From NCBI GenBank assembly GCA_003833135.1, contig QZLH01000333.1:46239-79179 (forward strand): a stretch of DNA of 32,941 nucleotides, given 5' to 3'. Shown in pieces: positions 1 to 10,024 of the stretch (positions within the stretch are counted from its first letter, which is position 1; every line of letters starts with the position of its first letter). The position numbers were made by a program, and so were the translations under genes. Under the pieces are notes generated by a model. The model saw nothing but the letters and a program-made list of their open reading frames with translations, had not been told where the DNA came from and searched no databases. The DNA comes from Oehlia diaphana. Its lineage: Eukaryota; Glomeromycota; Glomeromycetes; Glomerales; Glomeraceae.

Positions 1-90
1 CGGCAGTTTCGGCATTTTGGCATTTCGGCAGTTTCGGCATTAATAAACCAGTTTCGACTTTCGGCACCAGGTCAAATGAGTTTTGGCAGG
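1..90. repeat. Degenerate short tandem repeat, CGGCA(G/T)TTT-like units
   Basis: The window opens with repeated 8-9 bp units reading CGGCAGTTT, CGGCATTTT and CGGCATTAA. The array is cut by the window edge, and it lies directly before a truncated transposase tail, so it may be the internal break point of that element or a later expansion. Confidence 0.5.
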
Positions 91-99
91 CAACCTTAA

Positions 100-330
100 T
101 TATACTTCCCAGACCTTAATCCAATCGAGAATCTATGGTCAATAATGAAGAGGAATGTCGAGAAGAAGGTAAATGTTATGATTATTGAAAAAAAATCCAT
201 CACCCAAGCAGTTTTTATGTCAACAATAGCAAAGGAATGGGAGACTATTGATAGGAATTTATGTCTTAATTTAGTAAACTCCATGTTGATGCATATAAAA
301 TTGGTATTAGAGAATGGGGTCGCACAATAG
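100..330 (+). pseudogene. Tc1/mariner-like transposase, C-terminal fragment
   Basis: The readable frame begins after a stop at 97-99 and carries FPDLNPIENLWSIMKRNVEKK-like sequence, the hallmark block around the third catalytic acid (E) of Tc1/mariner DDE transposases; the E is present in NPIENLW. The rest of the frame (to the TAG at 328-330) resembles the usual C-terminal tail of this family, ending near a NSML/LENG-type stretch. The N-terminal DNA-binding region and the first two catalytic acids are absent; only 76 or so codons remain against roughly 340 for a full transposase. An ATG at 145 is inside the domain and is not a real start. Family knowledge: these enzymes cut and paste at TA dinucleotides. 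The fragment must be inactive. Confidence 0.85.
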
Positions 331-437
331 ACTATTAATTTTTAATATTATTAATGTATGTATTAAAGAGTATATTATGTCAAATTTTCAAGATTTTTTA
401 ATAAAAATCACATGAGATATTCGCAATTGTTTAATTG

Positions 438-472
438 TCAGTTTTTTCTGCCACCACTGTACTATCAACTTT
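438..472. repeat. Right terminal inverted repeat of the Tc1-like element
   Basis: About 110 bp after the transposase stop lies GTCAGTTTTTTCTGCCACCA followed by CTGTA. Its reverse complement begins ACAGTGGTGGCAG, the form of terminal repeat expected for Tc1-like elements, and it ends at a TA. The left partner is outside the window or lost. Confidence 0.5.
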
Positions 473-544
473 ATTCATTTAGTTTTTAACTAATTGATAG
501 TATAAATTTCTTTCCCTTTTCTTTTTCTCTTTTTAACAGAACAA

Positions 545-793
545 ATAGAAACTGTTCAAAATGAATTATCCTTAACTTAGCAATAACTAAGTAAAGTGAA
601 AGAGCAGAATGATTTTCTTCTAGAAAAGAATCTTTAATATTTAAAAGCTAGTTGGAAGTTATAAGATCAAATCAAAGAAATGGAAGGGAAATTAAAATTC
701 TTGAATAAAAACAAGTTAGGTTTCAAAATACAATCTCAGATCTTCACTTCATTAAATTAAATCTTAGACAATTACTTCTTAACCTTAAAGGTA
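545..793 (+). pseudogene. Possible coiled-coil protein relic with in-frame stops
   Basis: One plus-strand frame reads as K/E/Q/L-rich coiled-coil sequence, for example VKEQNDFLLEKN and DQIKEMEGKLKFLNKNK, and is broken by several stops without any frameshift. Every stop is TAA or TAG, one C-to-T change from a glutamine codon, in positions where Q would suit the coil. In DNA this A/T-rich such frames also arise by chance, so the claim is weak. No homologue is recognised. It sits between the Tc1 fragment and the integrase relic and could belong to either. Confidence 0.3.
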
Positions 794-929
794 TATTATT
801 CTTATATTTCTTTTTTTAGAAGGAATCTTGCTTTGAAAAATCTTCAATAACTCTTCTTTTCTTCTTTTAAATCATAAAATTTAATAAAGTTAATATTTCC
901 ATCATTTTTAACAAATTATTTTTGTTATT

Positions 930-2010
930 ATACATTTTGATTGAGATATCATCTGTTTTCTTGCAAAATATCTTATTAATAATTCTTTCAATTTGTTAAT
1001 AATATTTCATGTATTAGATATGGTTCTGACTATTTATCATCTAATTTATTTGATTTAGAGTTTTGCTGTACTGCATTATATCTTAATACTTCATCTTCTA
1101 TCTTAAATTCCTCTTTTCTTTTCTTTTTACTATTATAATATTCTTTCTATTTCATTTGAGATCTTAAGATTTCTTCTTTTGCTATGTTTCTTTGAAAAGG
1201 TAGTTTTTTTATAATTTTATCCAATCTTTTCACATTTTTGGTTTCTTTTCCAATAAAATTAGCTTTTCTTCCATATATTAAATAAAATGGTTTAACTTTT
1301 TTAGTTGGGTTGGTTTTATTTCTATATGCAAATAGTATTGAAAGTATTTATCATCCTATTGTTTAACTTTTTGCAGTTTAGCTAATGATTCACATAATAT
1401 TTTTGAACCTTTCTACTAATCCATTGTTTTGTGAATGATAACTCATTGATAAATTATACTTTATTTCAAACTTTTTAGTTAATAATTCAACCATTTTATT
1501 GTCAAAATATTTTCCTTTATCACTAATTATTTTTTATAGATAATTATGCCTACATATAATATCTTTATAAAGAAATTTAACTACTTCTTCAGCCATATCT
1601 CTTTTAATTATTCTTGCTTCTGACCATTTAGTAAAATAATCTATTGACATAATTATGTATCAGTTCCTCTTTTTAGTAGTAGGTAATGATCCTACAAAAT
1701 CAATTCCTATTTGATAAAATGGGTTTTAACATTAATTGGGCTTAATTCATTTTCCCTTAGGGTTTATTTCTTCTTTGATACCTATTACATGAACATAGTT
1801 TTCAATGTCTTTCATCATTTTATTTTACCAATATCTTTCTCATATCATATTCTGAGTCACTTTTATTTCAAAATGTGCTGATAATTTATGGTCATAGATT
1901 ATATATAATAATCCTTTAACTTCATATTTTTGTATTACCTTAAGTTATTTACACTCTTTTATCCAGTTTTTCTCAATTTAAATTTTGGGTTTTCATGAAT
2001 ATTTTTGACA
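930..2010 (-). pseudogene. Retroviral-type (Ty3/gypsy-like) integrase, decayed
   Basis: Read on the minus strand, the order of an LTR-retrotransposon integrase is visible. First comes a zinc-binding HHCC region near 1780-1900 (DHKLSAHFEIKVTQN, then a damaged C..C). Next is the rve catalytic core near 1450-1720 (GIDFVGSLPTT, SIDYFTKWSEAR, ISDKGKYFDNK and SYHSQNNGLVERF, which supply the D, D and E positions). The core ends near 1200-1330 with FAYRNKTNP and KPFYLIYGRKANF. A C-terminal barrel remnant follows near 990-1100 (KIEDEVLRYN, then a damaged W..PYLIHEIL). Several frameshifts and many stops rule out function. Most visible differences from the family pattern are C-to-T or G-to-A transitions (see findings). 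Role in the family: insertion of cDNA copies into the genome. Confidence 0.85.
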
Positions 2011-2725
2011 ATATCATTATACTTATCAGTTTTCATTTTTTATTATTTTTAAAATTTTGTTATAAACGATTTTCCAACTTTTGTTGTCATTTTGGATTTT
2101 TACTGCTTTATATTTCTTTTTCTCCTTATATATTCTTTGAACATTTTACCATTTTTATATACTCATTTTCTTTAAGTATATCATATGATAGTTTATGTTC
2201 TTCATTGCTCTTTTTAAGCTCTCTTTCTATATAATTTTTCTGATATATATCATTTTCTAGAAATATGATTATTGCATTATCAATTATATCTTTGTATTTG
2301 AAAATTTCCTGTTCCATTTTAAAATTTCCAAAAGATCTTATCATTCCTGTATTGAAACTCTTTGTTTCTGATAAAAATATTCACAATATGGAGATTTGTC
2401 TACTATAATTATATTCTCATTAGTATATGTTACCAATCTTTTATTAATTTGTTCAACTACTTCTTTACAAAACATCTATTCATATTTAGTGGATGGGTTT
2501 CAAATAATTATTATCACCTCTTCTTCTCTTGAGAGTATTAAAAAATAATTCTGAGGTTTTGGACTTCAATTTTCTTAATTATATTATTAACTATAGTGGT
2601 TTTTGTATGCCATCTACTCCTTCAAGTATTATTAAGATGGGTTGGATCATCCTATTAGTTCATTTTAATAGGATTTCTTTGGTCTCTTCTCCTAATTTAA
2701 GTAATATCATCAGGAGTTTAAAAAG
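2011..2725 (-). pseudogene. N-terminal part of the integrase relic, unrecognised domains
   Basis: Upstream of the integrase on the same strand, protein-like frames continue. Around 2580-2715 there is LGEETKEILLK, IQPILIILEG and VDGIQKP. Around 2345-2580 there is PKPQNYFLILSREEEVIIII, then INKRLVTYTNENIIIVDK and SPYCEYFYQKQRVSIQ. From 2126 to 2344 an open stretch is rich in K, E and N (KKSNEEHKLSYDILKENEYI). In-frame TGA/TAG codons stand where W would fit. I see no reverse transcriptase or RNase H motif (no YxDD), so this is not an obvious pol polyprotein. An ATG near 2710 could be the old start, just inside a boundary where unrelated repeat-like DNA begins. Function of this part is unknown. 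Confidence 0.4.
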
Positions 2726-2734
2726 GGTGTAGAT

Positions 2735-3045
2735 TTGCAAAATTACACGCATGTAAAAAATCATGCAAATTCACGACACCTACGTGGGTATACGGGCGTG
2801 TAAAATCACAAATATTCTTAATAATGAGAATTCCTATATTAATTTAATAAAAAAAATTTTGTATTTTTAAATATAAGGGAATTTTACACGATAAAATTCT
2901 TCTCTCCCTTTATTTTTCTTCATGTTCCCTTTATTTCTCACTCACCCTTCTCCTTTCCTTCATCTTTATTTGTTATTTCTTTCCTTAATATTTTTATTTA
3001 CTTGGCACAATTTTTATATTTACTGTATTTATTTATTTATTTATT
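2735..3045. other. Non-coding A/T-rich spacer with ACACG motifs
   Basis: No gene is supported here. The first ~160 bases carry repeated ACACG/CGTGT and TTGCAAAATTACACG-like words, related in style to the tandem repeat that follows further on. The rest is T/C-rich and then ATTT microsatellite (about 3023-3046). Confidence 0.5.
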
Positions 3046-3047
3046 TT

Positions 3048-3128
3048 GCTTACCTTAGGAATCGAACTGATTACCTTGAGTTATTTTATTATATATCATA
3101 ACTCGCAACTTAACCACTATGCTATTTA
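3048..3128 (-). other. tRNA-like relic (possible decayed tRNA or tRNA-derived SINE head)
   Basis: On the minus strand, TAGCATAGTGGTTAAG matches an A-box (D-arm) and CAGTTCGATTCC, about 50 nt later, matches a B-box (T-arm). Between them is a perfect 7-bp hairpin, GAGTTAT...ATAACTC. The acceptor and T stems do not pair well, so an active tRNA is unlikely. The pattern fits a transition-damaged tRNA gene or the pol III head of a SINE. Confidence 0.45.
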
Positions 3129-3139
3129 ACTTTTTTTTT

Positions 3140-3645
3140 AATTTACAGTATTATATTTTATATTTATCTTAAAAATCATACTTTTTGAGTAAGTTACACA
3201 AAATTGCATATTTACATGTTTTTTATATCATAAAATGGTGTAAGTATCTATTTATATAAATCCACACTACTTTTTTAAACACAAATTTATCATAAAATTT
3301 CGAATTGTTGTATTTATGTATTGATTGCTTAAAATCATATGTTTGTACAATTTTTTAGAATGTGAATATCCGAAACTACCTGTTTTTGTAAATTTACACA
3401 ATTTTTTTTTAGATGGAAATTTGTTGAAATGTTTTAGACTGTATTTTATATATGGAATACTCAAAATTATGTATTTATACAATTTTTCAGAATATAGATT
3501 TTTGAAACTATCTGTTTATAAAAAGTCTATGCAATTATTTTAGACACAAATTATCAAATACTAGATTTTAAGTGTAAATTAAACAATATCGCGTATTTAC
3601 GAGTTTTTTCAAGGTGTAAATTTTCAGGATTACCCTTATTTGATA
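3140..3645. repeat. Degenerate ~141-bp tandem repeat
   Basis: Related units recur with a period near 141 bp. Shared words are TATTTATGTA/TTGTACAATTTTTTAGAAT near 3310-3360, TATGTATTTATACAATTTTTCAGAAT near 3468-3493, and a shorter unit ending GTGTAAATTTTCAGGATTACC near 3611-3650. On the minus strand the units encode related peptides (LYKYIILS and LYKHMILS), so the repeat may once have been translated. Confidence 0.5.
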
Positions 3646-4010
3646 AACCTACATTAATATACGCATAATTTAATCTCCTAATGATTGCTTTATCGTTTGT
3701 AAAATATTTGTACTTAAGGTTTGGATTTTTAGTATAAGAATTAAAATACCATTTATCATTTATTTTTACATATTTTTGTTTCATTTTGAAATTTGAGTTT
3801 TGGATTATAAATTTGGGCTTTATTTATAAAATTTTAATTAACATTTTAAAAGTTCTATATTTTCTATTGATGATTATATATTTAAATTTGGGCTAATTGT
3901 CATATTAAGATCTATCATTTGATTAAATATGTCATTCCCAAAAGTTATTTCTTGTTCTAATTCTTCTACTCTATCTTTTAAGTCATTATATATGCAAATA
4001 TAAAATATTA
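3554..4010 (-). pseudogene. Possible minus-strand gene relic (coiled coil plus basic tail)
   Basis: Minus-strand frames at about 3925-4010 read LKDRVEELEQEITFGNDI, a good leucine-spaced coiled coil. A second open stretch at 3554-3784 starts MKQKYVKINDKWYFNSYTKN and runs into the tandem repeat (GNPENLHLEKTRKY). The two are separated by stops and a frame change. No family is recognised. Chance open frames of this size occur in such DNA; the coiled coil is the more convincing half. Confidence 0.3.
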
Positions 4011-4189
4011 ATGGTAAATTAAATAAATAACTTACTTGCTATATTATTAATAAATAATTTTAAACAAAGAATTTAATTAATTTAAATTATATGTAAATAT
4101 TATGTAAATACAATAGAATTAAATAATTAACTTATAACTTACTAACTAAAGTATTTGAATATTTTTTAAAAAAAGTATATAATTATTTT

Positions 4190-5663
4190 CAATGCACAAT
4201 CTTGCCTTATGTTACTACAATGGTGAAGGGCCTTACACTGGTTTCAGAAAGCAGCAGAGAAGGGTCATAAAGAGTCAATGCATAGTCTTGCCTTATGTTA
4301 TAAAAATGGTAAAAGGGCAAAGAAGAATTTGGAAAATGCCTTTATTGGCACAAAATAACTCCTGATAATTTTAAAATTAACAACTTATGTAAGAGATGCA
4401 ATCAACTGTATATTGATTACAATGTAATATTAAACAATTTCAGCAAGATTTTTCAAAATGGACTAGTAAAAATAAATTTATTGATAAATTTATCCAAGAA
4501 GCACAACTAAGTGCTAAAAGTAGTTATGAAGTTTTAAAATGGATACCTTATAATAAATTGAATAATATTAATTATTATGATAAAAGAGGATTTAGCGAAA
4601 TTTATAGGGCTATCTGGTTAAATGGACCTATTGATAGTTGGAACTTTGATGAACAACAATGGAATATTCTAAAAAATCTTAATAATTCATCAAGTTTAAG
4701 TGATAATCTTTTAGATGAGGTATAGTATTTTTATTCATTAGGTACTAAATACTAATTGTATATTTTATTTTATTTTATAAATTATAATTTTAAATATTTA
4801 CTTTATATAGTGGAAACATCATTATAATTGTCAGAAAAAATCATTTTCAAAATTTATTCAATTCTTTAGAATTACTCAAGATCCTAATAATTTTTAAAAT
4901 TATATAATAATAATGAGTTATGCAAAAAAAGGAAGTTTAAAAAAATGTTTATCTAATATAGTTAAATTTAAATGGCAAACTAAATTGCAATTATTGAAAA
5001 AAATTATTTTAGGACTTAAAGTAATACATGAATCAGAACTTACTCATTGTGATTTTCATGATGGTAATATCTTAATATCAGATGATTATAATGAAATATA
5101 TATTATTGATTTAGGATTATGCAAACCTATACAGAATTCTGATGATAAAATTGATAAAGTTTATGGAATTATACCTTATATGACACCTGAAATATTAAGA
5201 AACAACCCTTATACTCCAGCATGTGATATCTATAAGATGATGTGGGAATTTGAGTACATGATATTCAATTTATTTTAAGTATTTGTGAAGGAGGTCGCCC
5301 TGAAATTATAAAAAATACTCCAAAATGTTACATAGTTTTGATGAAAAAGTGCTGGGATTAAGATCCTTTCAAAAGACCAAATATAGTAATTATTGAAAAT
5401 ACTATATCTGAATGGCTTAGATGTATTAATAAATATTATATATTAAATAGTGAAGATAAATAAAAATATAATATATCTAATATTGATAATCAATTAAAAA
5501 ATGATATGTACGAATTTATAAAGCAAATAGAGTTTTGACACAAGAACAAGCTAATATTTCTGTTTTACAAACTCATCCACAAGCATATTATACAAGCCAC
5601 TTGCTTACTGAAATTTTATATCAAAATAATTCTGAGTGTTTGGATTGTATAATTAAAGTTTAA
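4190..5663 (+). pseudogene. Sel1-repeat / Glomeromycete-type protein kinase, broken
   Basis: At 4190-4345 are two Sel1-like repeat remnants (LCYYNGEGP; WFQKAAEKGHKESMHSLALC; YKNGK). After a linker with CKRCNQ comes the kinase: SSYEVLKWIPYNKLNN, GFSEIYRAIW (glycine loop), an exon end near LLDEV at about 4720, then an intron-like gap. From 4913 the large lobe is open: THCDFHDGNIL (catalytic loop with D and N), IIDLGLCKP (DLG in place of DFG), PYMTPEIL (APE-like) and PACDIY. The frame breaks at 5278 inside the region normally reading SFxMIMWEF, then resumes with RPEIIKNTPKC, KCWD-stop-DP and KRPNIVIIE. Another in-frame TAA lies near 5461. Family knowledge: large kinase expansions of this architecture are typical of Rhizophagus. 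Multiple frameshifts and stops make it a pseudogene. Confidence 0.85.
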
Positions 5664-6125
5664 ATATAAATTTCTATAATGATTTTATTTATTGATTTCA
5701 TAAAAACTTTAAACAAATTTTATTTGGGATGATAAAAAAAAGTATTATTTGTAAATAGATATTTTATTTAGTTTAATAAAGAATAAAAAAGTGTTTATTG
5801 TTCAAATAAATTTATTTTTTATTTAAGTAAAAGATAAAGATGGATGCAAATTTGTTTAATAAAGTCAATCAAAATATTAACCTAAAAAAAAATAATCTGT
5901 AATGATGTAATGATATCAGGATTCCGATTTGTGACAGTTATCAAAGTTATCAAGTTGTATAAAAAGTGAAAACAAATAAACAATTAGAAAATGTATTTAT
6001 TAAATATTCCAGATATACAGTAAGTATACATTATTAAAAAATCATGAATAATGAGACGGTTTTAACATAATAAGATATTTATTAAAAAAAAAAACTTTTA
6101 TTAAAATATAGTCACCAAATAATCC
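5664..6125. other. Intergenic spacer, nothing recognised
   Basis: A/T-rich sequence with short homopolymers and no convincing open frame, splice signal or repeat on either strand. Confidence 0.5.
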
Positions 6126-6127
6126 CT

Positions 6128-6620
6128 AGTAGTTATTCTTAAAATCTTCAATAAGATTTTCAACTAATTCTTTATATAATTCATTATCGTGCTCCGACTG
6201 ATCAAAAATAACCGATTTAATTAAGCGGTCATACGCAACACAAGAACTTAATAGAATTTTTTTTTTGTGATACCGTAAATGGAATTTTAGACGCAATTTA
6301 TATGTAAGGAGTAATAAGGATAATAAATTTCTTCAGAAAGATACATTAATCTGATCTTACTGATAATCTATATATCTATTTTATCCTTTTGTTTTCTGTA
6401 TTTAGACCAATAATACAATGTCTGATTCGCTAACAAAATAAAACTGCGGTTCCTTATTATTAGTTTAGATATTAAATGAAACCAAAAATAGATTATTTTC
6501 TGTAAAGAATAATTCGTGCATAGATGAATATCCTATGTTATAATAATTTTAAGTTATACGTACAATACAACATATTATTGCGGTATTATAACAAAATGGC
6601 TAAAGGGCGTTCATTTTTAT
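6128..6620 (-). pseudogene. Possible minus-strand coding relic, unrecognised
   Basis: One minus-strand frame reads as protein-like sequence across nearly 500 bases without a frameshift. It passes NYYNIGYSSMHELFFTENN, EPQFYFVSESDIVLLV and LRLKFHLRYHKKKILLSSC, and ends VAYDRLIKSVIFDQSEHDNE ... LVENLIEDFKNNY before a TAG near 6128. It is interrupted by about seven stops, mostly TAA with one TGA. Each could be one C-to-T change from CAA, CAG or CGA. The final ~66 codons are uninterrupted. Such a stretch is not rare by chance in this DNA, so the evidence is the composition only. No family is recognised. Confidence 0.3.
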
Positions 6621-6639
6621 AAAATCATTTAAAAATTAT

Positions 6640-7770
6640 ATATGCTTTAAAATGAATATTACAAGTATTATTTTTGAGTCATTATTTCAAATAAAAAACA
6701 ATTAATTATTATACTTTAGCCTCTTTTCCTTTAATATGTAAGTCAAGTCAATAAATAAACACAAAACTATTGTACAATCAAAGTTCATCATGATAAAACC
6801 AAGTTTCAAGCCTTTTAAATTCTCTATATAGAGTGAAATTTATTATTCGCTGTTAGTAATTAACCATATAAGCATAACAAGCAATCCCGGTGACTAAAAA
6901 TTTGCGTTATCTGTACGATGAATAATCATAATAAAATTATGTATATATTGAAAATACTAACAATATTGTAGAACTTTATGTCGCATGTTGAATTATGAAA
7001 TTTTTGAAAGTATCAGGCATTAAATTTGAAAGTTTATTATAATCATGAAACTTAAACATATTTCTTTTAAATGGCAATAATATGTTAATTATTAAGGTTA
7101 AATGCGGGAAAAGAGGAGATGAAACAATTGAAACATGGACACATGGATAATACACAAAATATAAAACGCAGTTATAATACGAATATTATTAACTAAATAT
7201 ATGTCTTACAACTTTAAATTTAGCATGTAGATCAAAAGCCTGATCGGGAACAGATATTTTTCTTTGTGATAAGTTTAGCGCACGTTTAACAAAATTTTGT
7301 GTTACATCTTGATATGGTTAATTTTGTCTAAATTTAATTATTTTTTACTTTTATAGATTTAGATTTTAGGTTAGGGTTGAAGCATTGTTTCAAGTTAAGT
7401 ACGCACATGTACACATTACAGTCATTACATGTATACATAGTGCATTTAAACAATTTAATATAATTTATATAATTTATATAATCTTGTAATAGTAATACAA
7501 TCAAGGTGGTTACGAAATACAAATGATATCACGATGTCTTTTTATGGGAAACTGGAGGCAAAATTTATAAATTTTTTAGTGAATTCTTTCGATTTAAAAA
7601 ACTACTAACGAAAATAAGTCAATCCCGCATAGACAAGAAATTCTTGTTTATATGCATTATTCAGTATAGTTTGACATCCATTGCATATAATAGAAAGATG
7701 TTTGTTAATTAGATAATGGAAGAGAAAATAATGTATATTTGAAACTGCGGATATTTTTTTTATTCAAAAT
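6640..7770. other. Intergenic region upstream of the membrane-protein gene
   Basis: No gene is supported. Short open frames here look like chance. The right end is the probable promoter region of the gene starting at 7974. Confidence 0.5.
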
Positions 7771-7772
7771 TT

Positions 7773-7781
7773 TTCTATAAA
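7773..7781 (+). promoter_or_regulatory. TATA-like box before the membrane-protein gene
   Basis: TCTATAAATATG lies about 200 bases before the chosen ATG at 7974. The distance is long unless there is a 5' untranslated leader; TATA-like words are common in this DNA. Confidence 0.25.
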
Positions 7782-7973
7782 TATGAATTTATTGAGAACG
7801 AAGAATAAAATCTTAATAAAAAATTTTTCTTCTTCATTTTCTTCTTTATTAATTAAAATTCTTTACAATCCATTTTACTTCCTTTTTCACAAAAATCCAA
7901 ATCCATTCATTATAAAAAAAAATTATTTTCGCGGATTTTATTTATACAAACACCTATATTGTATTCAACGAAA

Positions 7974-9080
7974 ATGCAACGCCTTCCTCCAGCTGGATGG
8001 TCACGTCACCATTTAGTTTATCCTCATCGATGTTTTTATTGTTCACCTAATTCAAATCCATCTGAATATACACGCCCAATTTCTCGCTTATCAGAACCAC
8101 CAATCCCAATGCCCGAACCTTTTCATTTTCTTGATACAACAAATAATTTCACCAAAAATTTAAGAAAATATAATTCTAATGATCGTTACCATTGTCATTT
8201 TGCTAATTATAATAATAATCGTTCACCTGTAAACGATAGCATAAGACGATCTGTATCTCCTGTTAGTGATCGTGAATCTATTTCGATAACTATAAATGAT
8301 GAAAAATCTGACAAAGAAATTAAAATTAAACGGAAAAAATCTCCAATGGATAATCCTTCTTGGTGGAGACGAGTATATTGGATTTTTTTAACGATATTAA
8401 ATTTTTACGCTCTTATAGGAAGCATCGCTTTAATTGTCAATTTCTGCATTAAGACTAATCCATTCGGGGTAATATCTCGTACACTTCAATATTTCCTAAA
8501 TTTGTCAATTAGTACATTAAAAAGTTAATGCTTTAACTGTTCAATTTTTCCTTCTTTACAGTCTTATCAAAATGTCGTCTCGAATTACGTATTCATCATA
8601 ATTACAACTTTAGAATTGGCTCCTCGTGCAGCAAATATATATCAAATCCATCAATACAGTAAAGGTAAACTTAGACTTTGTGAAGTACTCGCTATAATTA
8701 TAGGTGAGTTACTATTTGTATATATATATATATATATGTCATTAAAAAATCGTATAATTTTAATTAAATTCGTTTAATAAATAATAGGCAAAAAAGAATT
8801 ATATTTATTATATGGAAAAACACATTTAACACAAAAACAAATTAATAAAATGGAATATATGACAGACGCACTTTGTTTTATTTATTGGATATTTTTAAGT
8901 TATCAAATTGCTCTTGAAATACAAAAAAATATGGGTCATTCAGTTGAATTTATTATATTAAATGATAGAGTAAGATTATTATTATTTACTTTATTATTGA
9001 CAGCTACTTTTTCAATATTAAGAATTCTTTGGACTTTATTAAAAAAATGTGTTTATTTTGTTGATAAATTAGATTATTAA
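7974..9080 (+). CDS. Orphan multi-pass membrane protein, 3 exons, 309 aa
   Basis: Exons chosen: 7974-8468, 8562-8703 and 8788-9080. Introns are GTAATA...TTTACAG (93 nt) and GTGAGT...AATAATAG (84 nt), and the joined frame is open for 309 codons. The start is the ATG at 7974 (MQRLPPAGWSRHH); a TTG-initiated extension to 7959 is not expected in a fungus. Residues 1-130 are polar, rich in S, N, R and P and probably disordered. Hydrophobic segments lie near 134-158 (after WWRR), 169-185, 239-256 and 276-297, giving three or four membrane passes. The chain ends in a short polar tail (VDKLDY). There is no cleavable signal peptide. No family is recognised. Codon use and intact splice sites suggest a live gene; transport or sensing roles would be guesses. 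Confidence 0.75.
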
Positions 9081-9111
9081 AAATATTCATCAAAATGATA
9101 ATTTGTATTAT

Positions 9112-9150
<39 letters not shown>

Positions 9151-10024
9151 TACATTTTATAAAAATACAATAATACGAAGTTTTACATTTATTGTAATAA
9201 CGATAATGGTAAATCAGTTGTCACCTGTCAGTATTATACAGTATTATATGTATTTATTAAGATAGATAATTAAGGATTCATTATTTTAACGAATTTAAAG
9301 ATTTTCTCGAATATTTTCATGTGCTGGATACATGTCGAAGATATATTTCATACATTTCATATTAATAAACGGTTTTAACGAATTAAATCAAACAAAGAAA
9401 TATCAAATATTTAATATTTTCTAATTAAAATCTTGGAAATTCATTGTAAGTTTACCAGATTTGTAAACTTTATGAAATTTATGGTCAATACATAAAAAGT
9501 AACCACATGGACTTTATAAATTACGGACGGAACGAAAATCAATTGATGATCATTTACAAAATTCTTGCCTATTTTGTTACTGTGATAATGATCATATGTC
9601 GGAGTTTATTAGTTTATTTTAAACAATCATTGACAATAATCGGAAAACAATTTAGTTTAAGCTTAATTTAGAAATACAGAATACCAATAGAGATATCATT
9701 ATTGGTAATTTAATACAGAATGCATTTGCACATTTGCAATTCCGGGTAACGTTTCAATGTGGAAGGTGTCTGGAGAATATCCATCTCATAAATGTAAATG
9801 TTTATGTAGATCTCCAGTACACAGTGCAACATTCGAAGGTTGTTCTTTTTCTGTGATACATCAATAAACAAGGTTAGACAACTGGTTAAACAAGTATTTA
9901 TATGGCAGTAAAACCTCATTTTTTTTTCTCAATATTTTTATTTCTTTCTCGACGACTTTTAATCATTAAAAATAGTTATATTTTATTCTCACCGGCTTTT
10001 AATTATTAAAAATATTTTTACAAT
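9081..10024. other. Spacer between the membrane-protein and copine genes
   Basis: Holds an uninterrupted poly-T run of about 34 bases starting near 9116, a plausible 3' end landmark or replication-slippage tract. The remainder is A/T-rich with no convincing coding frame, and the last part must contain the copine promoter. Confidence 0.55.

Noticed and set aside
545..2725. Alternative genetic code (TAA/TAG read as glutamine)
   Set aside because: The intact genes in the same window use TAA and TGA as normal stops and no internal TAA/TAG, and the integrase relic also has W-to-stop changes and frameshifts, so decay by transitions explains it.
2529..2732. 67-codon plus-strand frame
   Set aside because: Opposite strand to better protein-like sequence of the integrase relic; a shadow frame.
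7783..8016. 77-codon frame before the membrane-protein gene
   Set aside because: Different frame from the gene, overlaps its start and lacks domain or splice support; probably leader sequence.
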